In this document: positions 38,821 through 47,075 of the stretch, piece by piece
Layout: each line of letters begins with the position of its first letter
Position numbering within the stretch: the stretch's first letter is position 1
DNA from: an uncultured Oscillibacter sp.
Lineage (GTDB): Bacteria > Bacillota > Clostridia > Oscillospirales > Oscillospiraceae
Reading direction: 5' to 3'
Length of the DNA stretch: 52,772 nucleotides
NCBI GenBank assembly: GCA_910584995.1
Contig: CAJUDW010000018.1
Span: forward strand, 1-52,772
The notes under the pieces: generated by a model
The model's database searches: none
What the model was told of the DNA's origin: nothing
What the model saw: the letters and a program-made list of their open reading frames with translations, nothing else
Position numbers and translations under genes: made by a program

Positions 38821-39825
38821 ATGCTCTCAAAACAAATAGGACGCGGCGCCGGAGCGGCGGGACGGCGGACAGCGGGGCGGCGATCCGTTCGTTCCGGCAA
38901 TCCGCCTGTCTCCGCCAGCGCCCGGGGCCGCACAGTCCGCTCCTCCACCCGATCCCAGCCCATGACCTCCGGCGAACGGCGGCATCTGGCGCAGGTGGTG
39001 GCCTGCGGGCTGGTGTTTGTCCTGCTGGTGGCCGCAAAACTGCTCCTGCCGGGAAAAATGGAGGGAATCAACCGGTTCCTTGTATCGTCCATGGAGCAGA
39101 ATATTGACGTGCAGGCGGTTTTTTCCGCCGTAGGCCGGGCCTTTGCCGGGGAGGAGGACGTTCCCGGCGCAGCCAAGGAGGTCTATCAGGCGGTATTCCA
39201 CCCGGAGGAGCCTAACGGATCCCTGGGGACGGGAGAAGCCCTGGAAACGGCGGCGGTTCTGGAAACGCCGGAACTGGCGGATGCGGCCCTGGACAGCCTC
39301 CGCCCCTACCGCCAGGAAGCAGCGGGCGCCTCCGAGCAGCCGGAATCCGGGGAACAGGCGTCAAACCTGGCCTACATCCTCTATTCCCAGCAGAATGTGC
39401 CGGACAATGTGAGCCTGGAACAGGCCATCCTGGGCTTTGCATACGCCCCTCCCCTCTCTGGGACGCTGACCTCCAATTTCGGCTACCGGGAACATCCTGT
39501 ACAGGGCGAGGAGCGGTTCCACTACGGCGTAGATCTGGCGGCGGACACCGGCACGGCCATCGGCTGTTTTGCCGCCGGGACTGTAACCGCCGTGGGGGAA
39601 AGCAGCAGCTATGGCCGCTACTGCGTGGTTGCCCACGAAAACGGCTATTCCACCCTCTACGCCCATTGCAGCCGGGTGACGGCCTCCTCCGGGGCATCGG
39701 TGTCCCGGGGCGAAAAAATTGCGGAGGTTGGGGAAACAGGCAACGCCACCGGCCCCCATCTGCACTTTGAACTGCACCGGGAAGGGGTGTATCTGAATCC
39801 CATTTACTATGTGGCCGCTGTGTAA
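38821..39825 (+). CDS. M23 peptidase, SpoIVFA-like
   Basis: This 334-residue protein has a long basic, Arg/Ser-rich cytoplasmic N terminus (1-55), one membrane helix at about 58-76, an acidic stalk, and a LytM/M23 domain from about 215. Zinc ligands are intact: H234 and D238 in HYGVDLA, and H315 in PHLHFEL; H282 in LYAHCS is also present. The next gene overlaps by 17 bases and encodes a SpoIVFB-like intramembrane protease, so the pair matches spoIVFA-spoIVFB of sporulation. There SpoIVFA holds the protease inactive in the forespore membrane until signalled. B. subtilis SpoIVFA is a degenerate LytM protein, whereas this one looks catalytically able. AGGAGGGG precedes ATG 38821. Confidence 0.8.
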   Translation: MLSKQIGRGAGAAGRRTAGRRSVRSGNPPVSASARGRTVRSSTRSQPMTSGERRHLAQVVACGLVFVLLVAAKLLLPGKMEGINRFLVSSMEQNIDVQAVFSAVGRAFAGEEDVPGAAKEVYQAVFHPEEPNGSLGTGEALETAAVLETPELADAALDSLRPYRQEAAGASEQPESGEQASNLAYILYSQQNVPDNVSLEQAILGFAYAPPLSGTLTSNFGYREHPVQGEERFHYGVDLAADTGTAIGCFAAGTVTAVGESSSYGRYCVVAHENGYSTLYAHCSRVTASSGASVSRGEKIAEVGETGNATGPHLHFELHREGVYLNPIYYVAAV

Positions 39826-40396
39826 GCGGCTGGAGGTTTCCCCGGGCTTCTGCCTGCTGGCCGCCTGGTTCGCCCTGTCCAGCGGCTGGCAGGCCCTGGC
39901 GGTGATCCTGCTGGCGGCGGCGGTGCACGAGGCAGGCCACTGCCTGGTTCTCCGCCTGCTGGGGGCGGAGATTGCCTCCCTCCGGGTGGGTGTCCTGGGA
40001 GGCGTGCTGACGGCGGATCGCCGCCGCCTCTCCTACGGCGGCGAACTGCTGGCAGTGCTGGCGGGCCCTGCCGCCAACCTGCTGGCGGCGGCTTCCGGCG
40101 CGGCCCTGGGGGGAGGCCGCTGGGCGGTTTGGATTGGGGCGAACCTGCTCCTCTGCCTGTTCAACCTCCTGCCCCTCCGCCCCCTGGACGGCGGGCAGGC
40201 CCTGTATTTCCTGACAGCCTGGGCGGCGGGCCCGGGAACGGGGGAATGGGCCCTCCGGCTGGCGGGGGCTGTCTCCGCCGGGATTCTGGCGGCGGCGCTG
40301 GGGGGCTTGATGCTGCAAACCGGCGGCAGCCTGTGGCTGCTGCCCATGTGCGGGGCACTGGCCCTGGCGGCAATCCGGGAGGCCGCCAGAGCATAA
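39809..40396 (+). CDS. SpoIVFB-like site-2 (M50) intramembrane metalloprotease
   Basis: This 195-residue membrane protein has five to six hydrophobic segments. The zinc motif HEAGH (H40, E41, H44) is at the end of the first helix pair, and the second motif NLLPLRPLDGG has D127. In sporulation SpoIVFB cuts pro-sigma-K from within the membrane. It lacks the C-terminal CBS domain found in longer S2P proteins and ends with a short basic tail. The start overlaps the end of the M23 gene, indicating coupled expression. It implies that the host can form endospores or descends from such a lineage. Confidence 0.85.
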   Translation: MWPLCKRLEVSPGFCLLAAWFALSSGWQALAVILLAAAVHEAGHCLVLRLLGAEIASLRVGVLGGVLTADRRRLSYGGELLAVLAGPAANLLAAASGAALGGGRWAVWIGANLLLCLFNLLPLRPLDGGQALYFLTAWAAGPGTGEWALRLAGAVSAGILAAALGGLMLQTGGSLWLLPMCGALALAAIREAARA

Positions 40397-40407
40397 CCGG
40401 TAAAATC

Positions 40408-40446
40408 TGCGCCGTCCGGCGGGAGGTTTCCCCACCGGACGGCGCA
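40408..40446 (+). terminator. hairpin after SpoIVFB-like gene
   Basis: A perfect 12-bp stem TGCGCCGTCCGG/CCGGACGGCGCA (40408-40419 with 40435-40446) has a 15-base loop. A short AAAG follows, so no T run supports it as a full terminator on the plus strand. Confidence 0.6.
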
Positions 40447-40816
40447 AAGCGTTGATTGAACTGCGGCAGCGCGATACCGCCCCCAAGCCCGAGCCACAGG
40501 GCGGATGCCGCCCAACTGCCTGGCCGTCCACGCTGTGCGCAGGATCCGCCGCAGGCGGATATCATGAGATCACTATGTAACAGGTGAATGAACCGCCCGA
40601 TACATAACATTGGCTGGCATCGGTATGGTCTGCGGCCATCTTGCGCCTGCCGGGGCGGGGACGGCTCCGCCACCGGCTTCCCCCTTCCGGTGTATGCGGC
40701 GGCTGTGCATCGGATTGTCTATCAGACGCTGCGCCAAGGGGCTTGGGGGCCGCCAACAAGCTGGGCCGGGTATATACCGGCGCATTGCCGCTATTATCGG
40801 GGGAGGGGCAAAAAGG
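40447..40816. other. 370-base intergenic stretch without a supported gene
   Basis: The sequence is of mixed composition with a GATCCGCCGCAGGCGGATATC palindrome-like block near 40541-40562. Short frames on both strands have no ribosome sites, lack family features, and partly overlap one another. It may hold remnants of a decayed gene, but none can be named. Confidence 0.4.
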
Positions 40817-40845
40817 TTGAACATCATTCGAATTGGTGGTATACT
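40817..40845 (+). promoter_or_regulatory. promoter before GNAT gene
   Basis: TTGAAC (40817-40822) and TATACT (40840-40845) have a 17-base spacer in AT-rich DNA. The start would be near 40852, ~30 bases before the original GNAT start. Confidence 0.72.
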
Positions 40846-40880
40846 CTGTCCGTGACAAATCTGTATTTGTGGAAGGAACT

Positions 40881-41423
40881 ATGGCTTTAAGCTTGATAAA
40901 ACCAACAAAAAATATAAAAAACAGTTGAGTGAAATGATCGATGAGCGGAAATTATCAGGAGATCAATCACACCAATCACTCACTGCGGGCAATCTTTAAA
41001 AGTGATGACCACGATTTCGATTACTATCTGGAACACCTCGAACCAAAAGAAACCACGGAGGACCGGGTTCCCGATTCGATGTTCTTCCTGCTGGATGAAG
41101 ACAGGGACAGGCTTCTTGGGGCCGTAAATATCCTCCATTATCTGAATGACTCTCTTTTGAAAGAGGGCGGGCATATCGGAGACGGGATCAGGCCCAGCGA
41201 AAGAAGGAAGGGTTATGCGACGGAGATGATCCGTCCGGCACTGGCGGAATGTAAGAAGCTGGGTATCGGCAGGGTACTGATAACATGCGATAAGGATAAC
41301 ATCGGTTCTGCCAGATCCATTGTCAAAAACGGCGGCGTCCTTGAAAACGAGTTCGTGAATGCAGATGGTGATATAGAGGATTTCCATTTGATGCGGGTCA
41401 ATTCCAATCCGCCGGAGAGATAA
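40881..41423 (+). pseudogene. GNAT acetyltransferase with compensating frameshifts
   Basis: ATG 40881 follows GGAAGGAAC and starts MALSLIKPTK, a usual GNAT beginning. A one-base loss in the A-rich run near 40908-40920 then shifts the frame: KYKKQLSEMIDERKLSGDQ is read in frame -1 (about 40911-40970). The body (AIFKSDDHDFDYYLEHLE to the end) is back in the first frame. Stops at 40926 and 40935 cut the first frame. From ATG 40941 a 160-residue body remains, with the acetyl-CoA motif IRPSERRKGYATEM and DKDNIGSARSIVKNGGVLENE, but no ribosome site precedes it. Lower GC than its neighbours suggests transfer. Either a pseudogene or two sequencing errors in A runs. Confidence 0.68.
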
Positions 41424-41734
41424 CAAAGCCAGCCAATCCAGGATACACATAGCCCTCCGCGCCGCCGTTGGCAGGCCCGCCCGCCTTTGCCGGCAGGCCA
41501 TTGAGGGGGATCTTCACTTTGGTAAAATCCCCCTTGGCAAATGTGCTCTCATTCCCGCCGCCGCCGAAATCCAACATTAACCTTTTCAACGCAGCGCTAT
41601 GGGCCATGCGGCCTTCCGCGTCTAACTTCATCGGAACGTACAGGCGCAATGCGTACCGGCGGGCCATAGATCCACTGGCTGAAAAAAGCATTTGCCCCGC
41701 TTCAACCGCGTTGACAAATTAAGGAGTTTTCAAG

Positions 41735-42505
41735 ATGATCAAGGCAGTCTTTTTCGACATCGACGGCACCCTTCTCTCCCACCAGTCCGGAGGCGTCCCG
41801 GAAAGCGCCAGGGAGTCCCTCCGTCAATTAAAAGAGGCAGGCATCCGGATTTTCGCGGCTACCGGACGCCATATGCTGGAACTGGCGCGGCTGCCGGTGC
41901 AGGATCTCCCCTTTGACGGATACGTCACCTCAAACGGGCAGATCTGCCTGGACGGCAGCAAAACCCTGCTATACGGCAATCCCATCCACCCGGAGGATAC
42001 GCGGAAGCTGGCTGCGCTCTTTGACAGGATGGCGCACCCCATTATGATCATCGAGCGGAACCGGATGTACATCAATTTCATAAACGAGACAGTCCGCATG
42101 GCGCAGAGGGAGATTTCAACCCCCGTCCCGGCGGTGGGCACTTATACGGGGAACCCGGTGTACCAATTCGTCACCTATGAAGGCCCGGAATGCATGGAGC
42201 CGCTGGCGAAGCAGCTGCCCAACTGCAAGATGTGCCGGTGGAACCCCCGCGCTTTTGACATCATCCCCAGGGAGGGCGGAAAGACTGCGGGAATCCGGCA
42301 AATCCTGCGGTATTTCAACCTCAGCCGTGAGGAAATCATGGCCTTTGGAGACGGAGAAAACGATATTGACATGCTGGGCTTCGCCGGAACCGGCGTCGCC
42401 ATGGGGAACGCCGGGGACGCGGTGAAGGAACATGCCGCTTACGTAACCGCCGGTATCGACCAGGATGGCGTCCGGCAGGCCCTGCAATTTTACGGGATTA
42501 TCTGA
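41735..42505 (+). CDS. HAD-family (Cof-type) phosphatase
   Basis: This 256-residue HAD-IIB hydrolase has the nucleophile motif FFDIDGTLL (D8, D10) and motif II in ATGRH. The cap domain runs about 85-190, with the Lys of motif III in the GGKTAGI segment and motif IV GDGENDIDML. Such enzymes remove phosphate from sugar phosphates, FMN or nucleotides; specificity is not readable. The ATG at 41735 follows AAGGAG. The 311 bases between the GNAT pseudogene and this gene hold no supported feature; a 97-codon leftward frame there has no ribosome site and no recognised family. Confidence 0.88.
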   Translation: MIKAVFFDIDGTLLSHQSGGVPESARESLRQLKEAGIRIFAATGRHMLELARLPVQDLPFDGYVTSNGQICLDGSKTLLYGNPIHPEDTRKLAALFDRMAHPIMIIERNRMYINFINETVRMAQREISTPVPAVGTYTGNPVYQFVTYEGPECMEPLAKQLPNCKMCRWNPRAFDIIPREGGKTAGIRQILRYFNLSREEIMAFGDGENDIDMLGFAGTGVAMGNAGDAVKEHAAYVTAGIDQDGVRQALQFYGII

Positions 42506-42506
42506 A

Positions 42507-42598
42507 CGTGTTTTCCTAACGTACACGCCCAGGGAAAACGGTTGGGCTGCTTTGCCGCCTGCGGGCAGCAAACTCTTGCAAAGGACTTTTGGGACAAC
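42507..42598. repeat. palindrome-rich intergenic repeat, copy C
   Basis: Read on the minus strand it matches the first half of copy A almost base for base: CAAAAGTCC, GCAAGAGTTTGCTGCCCGCAGG, CGGCAAAGC, CCGTTTTCCC, GTGTACGT, GGAAAACAC. It lacks the CCGCCAAAGGCGG half found in copies A and B, so it is a shorter version. It sits between the HAD gene and the terminator at 42602. Confidence 0.68.
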
Positions 42599-42601
42599 CT
42601 G

Positions 42602-42630
42602 AGCGCCCGCCTCATAAGAGGCGGGCGCTT
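42602..42630. terminator. terminator between HAD gene and cobA
   Basis: A perfect 12-bp stem AGCGCCCGCCTC/GAGGCGGGCGCT has an ATAA loop and TTT after it on the plus strand. It lies between two converging units and may serve both. Confidence 0.75.
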
Positions 42631-42655
42631 TCGTCTTCCAGGGCACAAAGCCGGA

Positions 42656-43402
42656 TCAGCCGTCCGCCTGTCCTGCTCCCCCTACATCCATGGCCGCTGT
42701 CTCCCCCACGACAATCACTGCCGGGGGCGGGACCGCCGTGCCTTTCTCGGCAATGTCCGCCAAGATCCCACGGACTGCCATATGCTCCGACACCACCGCC
42801 GCAGGGGTCTCCGGAGCCATCCCCGCCGCCAGAAGCCGGGCGGACAGTTCCTCCAGCCGGGACACCCCCATCAAAAACACCAGCGTGCCGTGGAGCCCCG
42901 CCAGGGCCGCCAGGGCCTCCAAGCCCTCCGGCAGGCCGCCGGGGGTGTCCGCCGTGCGGGCGGTTATGATATGGACGCTCCGGCTGATTTGCCGGTGGGT
43001 CACGGGAATCCCCGCCAGGGCGGGCACCGCTATGGCCGAGGTGACGCCGGGCACCTCCTGGCAGGGAATCCCCGCCGCCCGGAGGGCCAGCATCTCCTCC
43101 CCGCCCCGGCCAAAGACAAAAGGATCCCCTCCCTTCAGCCGCACTACCGTTTTTCCCTCCCGGGCCTTTTCGATCAGCAGGGCACAGATTTCCTCCTGGG
43201 CGGCGGAGTGCCTGCCCTGCCGCTTGCCCACGTAAATTTTCTCCGCCCCCTCCGGGACGGCCTCCAGAAGGGCTTTGTCCAACAGGTCGTCATAGACCAC
43301 AACGCCGCAGCGCTCCAGCAGCCGCAGGCCCCGGACGGTGATCATATCCGCCCCGCCGCACCCTGCGCCCACCAGATACACTGTGCCAGGGGTTTTGCTC
43401 AT
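42656..43402 (-). CDS. cobA: uroporphyrinogen-III C-methyltransferase
   Basis: CobA (SUMT) makes precorrin-2 from uroporphyrinogen III with two SAM. The 248 residues include the N-terminal loop YLVGAGCGGADMITVRGLRLL, YVGKRQGRHS, the SAM-binding VVRLKGGDPFVFGRGGEE, and VPGVTSAIAVPALAGIPVTHR. The frame also allows 43408, but AGGGGATGTTT places the ribosome site correctly for ATG 43402. This ATG overlaps the stop of the upstream dehydrogenase gene (ATGA). It is the last gene of the operon that starts with the ABC importer. Siroheme or a corrinoid could be the product. Confidence 0.93.
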   Translation of the reverse strand: MSKTPGTVYLVGAGCGGADMITVRGLRLLERCGVVVYDDLLDKALLEAVPEGAEKIYVGKRQGRHSAAQEEICALLIEKAREGKTVVRLKGGDPFVFGRGGEEMLALRAAGIPCQEVPGVTSAIAVPALAGIPVTHRQISRSVHIITARTADTPGGLPEGLEALAALAGLHGTLVFLMGVSRLEELSARLLAAGMAPETPAAVVSEHMAVRGILADIAEKGTAVPPPAVIVVGETAAMDVGGAGQADG

Positions 43403-44025
43403 AAACATCCCCTCCCGGAAAAGCGATGTAAAATCTCCAGGAATTCCGCCTCCTCCAAAGGCCTCCCCGCCTGGAGGCAGGCGGCGAACAGTTCTTTCAG
43501 GCAGGCGGATCGCGCCCCCTCATCCGGCAGGGCGTCCTTCACCGCCTGCCGCCTTTCGTCCAAAAAGGCCAGCAGTTCGCCGAACCGCTCCGGCAGGATC
43601 CCCTCGATCTGATCCCGCACCCACGCCGCGCCGGAGGGGCTGGCCCCGCCGGTGGAGATCCCTACAGAGAGATCCCCCCGCTTCGCCAGGGCAGGAAACA
43701 GGAAGGTGCAGGCCGCCCGGTCGTCCACGGCGTTCACCAGGATCCCCCGGGCGGCGCAGAGGGCGGCAATCTCCCGGTTCAGCGTCCGGCTGTCTGTGGC
43801 GGCAATCACAAAAAACCGCCCCTCCAAAAGCGCCGGGGAAAAATTTTCCCGCAGCAGTTCCAGCCCTGGGATCGCCGCAATCTCCGGGGAAATCCGGCCT
43901 GCCGCCACGGTGAGGCTGGGGCCGTAGGGCAGGAGTTTTTGAATTTTCCGCAGCGCCACCGGGCCGCCGCCCGCCACCAGGCCCCGCTTGCCGGAGAGAT
44001 CCATGAAAAAGGGGAAATAGGCCAT
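43399..44025 (-). CDS. precorrin-2 dehydrogenase / siroheme synthase N-terminal-type
   Basis: This 208-residue protein is similar to the first half of CysG and to Met8/SirC. The NAD-binding motif GLVAGGGPVALRKIQKLLPYG is at about 15-35, followed by ATDSRTLNREIAALC, AVDDRAACTFLFPAL and GISTGGASPSGA. It oxidises precorrin-2 to sirohydrochlorin, and some members also insert iron. A GTG at 44031 gives two more residues; neither start has a good ribosome site. It overlaps cobA by four bases and follows the ABC ATPase by 87 bases, so precorrin-2 made by CobA is its substrate. Confidence 0.88.
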   Translation of the reverse strand: MAYFPFFMDLSGKRGLVAGGGPVALRKIQKLLPYGPSLTVAAGRISPEIAAIPGLELLRENFSPALLEGRFFVIAATDSRTLNREIAALCAARGILVNAVDDRAACTFLFPALAKRGDLSVGISTGGASPSGAAWVRDQIEGILPERFGELLAFLDERRQAVKDALPDEGARSACLKELFAACLQAGRPLEEAEFLEILHRFSGRGCL

Positions 44026-44112
44026 AAGCACACCGCCAGATATATGAAAATAAGGCCGGTACGGCCTCCGCCGGGGACAAACGCGTATCCCCGCGCCGGC
44101 TCCGGGCAGGGA

Positions 44113-44871
44113 TCAGCCGCCGAAATAATACTGCCACCCGGACTCCGTCTGAAACCGCCGGAGCGTCACGCCGAAGGCCTCGTCCAGTACGCCGGATCGG
44201 TAAATCTCCTCCGGCGTGCCCACCGCCGCCAGACGGCCCCGGGACAGCACCGCCGCCTTGTCCGCTCCCCGGAGGGCCAAACACAGATCATGGAGCACCA
44301 GCACCACCCCGCGGCCCTCCGACGCCAGACGCCGGGCGGTGGCCATCACCTCCAGCTGGCGGCGCACATCCAGAAAAGCGGTGGGCTCGTCCATCAGGAT
44401 CATCTCCGTGTCCTGTGCCAGGGCCATGGCGAGATACACCCGCTGCCGCTGCCCTCCGCTGAGGGCCGGGAGGAATTCCTCCTCCAGTTCCGCTGCACCG
44501 GCCCATTCCAAGGCACGGCGGGCCATAGCGTAGTCCTCCTTCCCGTACCGCCGGGGATAGGTGAGGTAGGGAAACCGCCCGTGAAGCACCATCCGCAGGG
44601 CGGTGATGTTTGGCACCGCCCTGGACTGGGGCAGATAGGCCGCCCGCTGGGCAATCTGCCGCGGGGACAGGCTTTCAATGGGCGCGCCGTCAAAGAGGAT
44701 TTCCCCGCCCGTCCTGGGCAGAAGCCCCAGGGCCGTCCGCAGGAGGGTGCTTTTGCCGCAGCCGTTGGGGCCCAGCAGGGCCAGCACCTTCCCCGGCCGG
44801 AGGGCCAGGGTGACGTCCTCCAGAACCGTCCGGCCCGGATAACCGGCTTCCAGATGCTTCAGTTCAATCAT
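44113..44871 (-). CDS. FecE/BtuD-type ABC transporter ATPase
   Basis: This 252-residue ATPase has Walker A LGPNGCGKST at about 34-43, Q-loop LPQSRA, signature ALSGGQRQR, Walker B MILMDEPTAFLD and the switch His in VLHDL. It belongs to the group working with FecCD-type permeases for siderophores, heme, cobalamin or other metal chelates. It overlaps the permease stop by eight bases. Substrate cannot be read. The frame open to 45084 is antisense-like extension through the permease gene, and the ATG at 44871 (MIELKHLEAGYPG) is right. Confidence 0.93.
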   Translation of the reverse strand: MIELKHLEAGYPGRTVLEDVTLALRPGKVLALLGPNGCGKSTLLRTALGLLPRTGGEILFDGAPIESLSPRQIAQRAAYLPQSRAVPNITALRMVLHGRFPYLTYPRRYGKEDYAMARRALEWAGAAELEEEFLPALSGGQRQRVYLAMALAQDTEMILMDEPTAFLDVRRQLEVMATARRLASEGRGVVLVLHDLCLALRGADKAAVLSRGRLAAVGTPEEIYRSGVLDEAFGVTLRRFQTESGWQYYFGG

Positions 44872-45880
44872 GGGTCCGCCCTCCCCTCTGCCGCAGCAGC
44901 AGCCAGATAAAAAAGGGCCCGCCCCCCAGGGACAGCACAATCCCCACCGGCAGTTCATAGGGGGCAAAAAGAAACCGGGACAGCAGATCGCAGGCCGCCA
45001 GCAGCGCCGCACCCCCCAGGGCGGAGGACACCAGCAGCGGCAGGCTCTCCTCCCCCGCAAGGCGCCGCATGATGTGGGGCACAATCAGCCCCACAAACCC
45101 CAGCAGCCCGCAGAAGCTGACGGCCCCGCCTGCCATGGCCGCCGCCAGGGCCAGCAAAACGAGCCGCAGCCCCTTTGCCGGAAGCCCCAGGCTCCGGGCG
45201 GCCTCCGTGCCCAGGGTCAGGATATCCAACTCCCCCGTCAGAGTCAGGGTGACCGCCAAAGCCGGCAGAATCACCCAGGCGGCAGGGAGCAGCCGGGCCA
45301 TGGATAGGTTGGCAAGCCCTCCTACCCGGAAATCCGAATAGCCGTTCAGGGCGTCCGGCACGAAAGTCACCACCCCGTCAATGGCGGCGCTGAACATGCT
45401 GGAAACAGCCACCCCCGCCAGCACCAGGGTCATCTTGGACGCCCCGGTCCGCTCCGCGATAAACAGCACCAAAAACGCCCCCGCCAGGGCCCCCAGAAAG
45501 GAAGCCAGGGGGGCCAGGCCCGCCGCCTCCGGCAGCAGCGCACCCCAGAGGGCCGCCGCGAGGCCCGCCCCGGCGTTGACGCCGATGATGTTGGGGGCGG
45601 CCAGGGGATTGTGAAGCACGCCTTGGATCACCGCTCCGGAGGCGGCCAGGGCCGCCCCTGCCAAAAGGCATCCGCAGGCCCGGGGCAGGCGCGCCAGAAG
45701 GACAATCCGGGCCTGGGGCGTGTCCGCCATCCGGCCCAGAAGAACCTGGATAATCTCCCCCGGCGGCACATATACCGCACCCAGGCACAGGTTCAGCAGG
45801 AAAAAAACCACCGCCAGGAGGGCCAGGACGGCAAAAAACCGCCGCTTATTCCGGATACAGGATGTCCGCCAGCTTCTCAT
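44864..45880 (-). CDS. FecCD-type ABC permease
   Basis: This 338-residue protein has about ten membrane helices and the FecCD/BtuC signatures LARLPRACGCLLAGAALAASG, VIQGVLHNPLAAPNIIGVNAGAGL and, late, CGLLGFVGLIVPHIMRRL, the loop contacting the ATPase. It forms a homodimer channel with the ATPase downstream. The start overlaps the end of the substrate-binding protein gene by 35 bases. The N terminus begins with a basic cytoplasmic stretch MRSWRTSCIRNKRR. Confidence 0.93.
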   Translation of the reverse strand: MRSWRTSCIRNKRRFFAVLALLAVVFFLLNLCLGAVYVPPGEIIQVLLGRMADTPQARIVLLARLPRACGCLLAGAALAASGAVIQGVLHNPLAAPNIIGVNAGAGLAAALWGALLPEAAGLAPLASFLGALAGAFLVLFIAERTGASKMTLVLAGVAVSSMFSAAIDGVVTFVPDALNGYSDFRVGGLANLSMARLLPAAWVILPALAVTLTLTGELDILTLGTEAARSLGLPAKGLRLVLLALAAAMAGGAVSFCGLLGFVGLIVPHIMRRLAGEESLPLLVSSALGGAALLAACDLLSRFLFAPYELPVGIVLSLGGGPFFIWLLLRQRGGRTHD

Positions 45881-46781
45881 AGGCCTCCCCCCAACGGGCG
45901 TTTGGTTTCAGGTTGTAAAGTTTATTGTCCAGAGTGTAAAACCGGCCCTCCTTCACGGCCCGGAGGCCGCTCCAGGCGGGGTGATCCAGCAGGGCGCCTG
46001 CCAAAACCGCCCGGGCCTTGGACTCGTCCGCCCCCTGGAGGACGGCAAAAATGTAATCCGGATCCGCCGCAATGACGGCCTCCAGGCTGAGGTTTTCCAA
46101 AAGTGCCCCGTCCCGATCCGCCACGTTGACGCACCCCAGATCCGCCAGCATCTCCCCCAGCACGCTGCCGGAACTGTTTTTCACCTTGCAGCTGGAGCCG
46201 CTGGCCCGGACGTACAGCACGGTGGGATGGGATCCGTCCTGCCGCGCGGCAGCCGCCTCCGCCTGCTCCTTCACCGCCGTGCCGTAGGCCTCGTAGTTCT
46301 CCGGGCAGCCGGTCAGTTCCGTGCAGATCTTCAGCATCCGCAGGTAATCGTCAATGGACTCCACGTCGAAATAGGCGGCGGTGAGGCCCGCCGCCTCGAA
46401 GGTCTCCAGCAGTTCCAGGTTGGAGGCGGTGTTGCAGCTGGCCAGGATCAAATCCGGCTCCGCCGCCAGCAGCAGTTCCAAGTTGGGGGACGAGGTGGTC
46501 CCCAGGTTCACCGCCCCCTCCAGATCCAGATCGAAGGAAGTCCAGGCGTCGTTGGCGGCAGCTACCAGGGTATCCTCCCCGCCGGAAACGGCCCAGATAC
46601 CGGCGAAGCTGCCGATCATCGCTGCTACCCGCCGGGGCGGGGCCAAGGATATTTCCCGGCCCAAGTCGTCCGTAAAAACAGCCGCTGCCTCCTCCGCCGG
46701 GTACACCGTCCCCGCAGGCCGGGAACCGGCGCACCCGGACAGCGCCAGCAAGGCCAGCAGCAAAACCAAACATCTTTTCAT
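45846..46781 (-). CDS. BtuF/FhuD-type substrate-binding lipoprotein
   Basis: This 311-residue lipoprotein has a signal peptide with lipobox LALSGC and acceptor C17. A periplasmic-binding fold of the helical-backbone class follows: VFTDDLGREISLAPPRRVAAMIGSFAGIWAVSGG, NLELLLAAEPDLILAS, and a C-terminal lobe with VKEGRFYTLDNKL. It delivers an iron-chelate, heme or corrinoid to the permease. It is first in the operon. The ~290 bases upstream hold AT-rich DNA, several inverted repeats and no recognisable cobalamin riboswitch or Fur box. The ATG at 46781 follows GGAGGTTTTAC. Confidence 0.9.
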   Translation of the reverse strand: MKRCLVLLLALLALSGCAGSRPAGTVYPAEEAAAVFTDDLGREISLAPPRRVAAMIGSFAGIWAVSGGEDTLVAAANDAWTSFDLDLEGAVNLGTTSSPNLELLLAAEPDLILASCNTASNLELLETFEAAGLTAAYFDVESIDDYLRMLKICTELTGCPENYEAYGTAVKEQAEAAAARQDGSHPTVLYVRASGSSCKVKNSSGSVLGEMLADLGCVNVADRDGALLENLSLEAVIAADPDYIFAVLQGADESKARAVLAGALLDHPAWSGLRAVKEGRFYTLDNKLYNLKPNARWGEAYEKLADILYPE

Positions 46782-47020
46782 GTAAAACCTCCGGGATTGC
46801 GCAATACTGGCGGAAAAACGCCGGGCGCCGCCAGGCCGGCCCGCCGCGAAATGACTGTTCTGTCTGCCGCCGTGCCCTAAAGCCCGTTTTCAAGCCGGCG
46901 TGACGGCGGACAGGGAAAACCTGTTCCGCCAAGCATTGCTGCTTCTTTATTTTCCCCCATTTTGGAGAATTTTTCAACATCTTTTTTCAAAGCATCCAAA
47001 TTTTACATGCCAGAACCAAG

Positions 47021-47056
47021 AAGGCTGCGCAGGGCTCATGGACCCTGCGCAGCCTT
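47021..47056 (-). terminator. terminator of the liv operon
   Basis: A perfect 14-bp stem AAGGCTGCGCAGGG/CCCTGCGCAGCCTT with an 8-base loop lies 20 bases past the livF stop. The tail is only weakly T-rich. Confidence 0.72.
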
Positions 47057-47075
47057 GTCATGACATATGGCGGGA

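Noticed and set aside
40562..40858. 98-codon and 84-codon leftward frames between SpoIVFB-like and GNAT genes
   Set aside because: They overlap each other in different frames, run against the promoter of the GNAT gene, and show no coding signs.
41398..41691. 97-codon leftward frame
   Set aside because: No ribosome site, overlaps the GNAT gene end, and no recognisable fold.
46877..46935. Third MITE-like end (TAAAGCCCGTTTTCAAGCCGGCG)
   Set aside because: It resembles the left ends of the two elements loosely, but no matching right end is found within 300 bases, so it is too weak to list.
46782..47020. Cobalamin riboswitch ahead of the chelate importer
   Set aside because: No B12-box-like block is present. 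The region has only inverted repeats.
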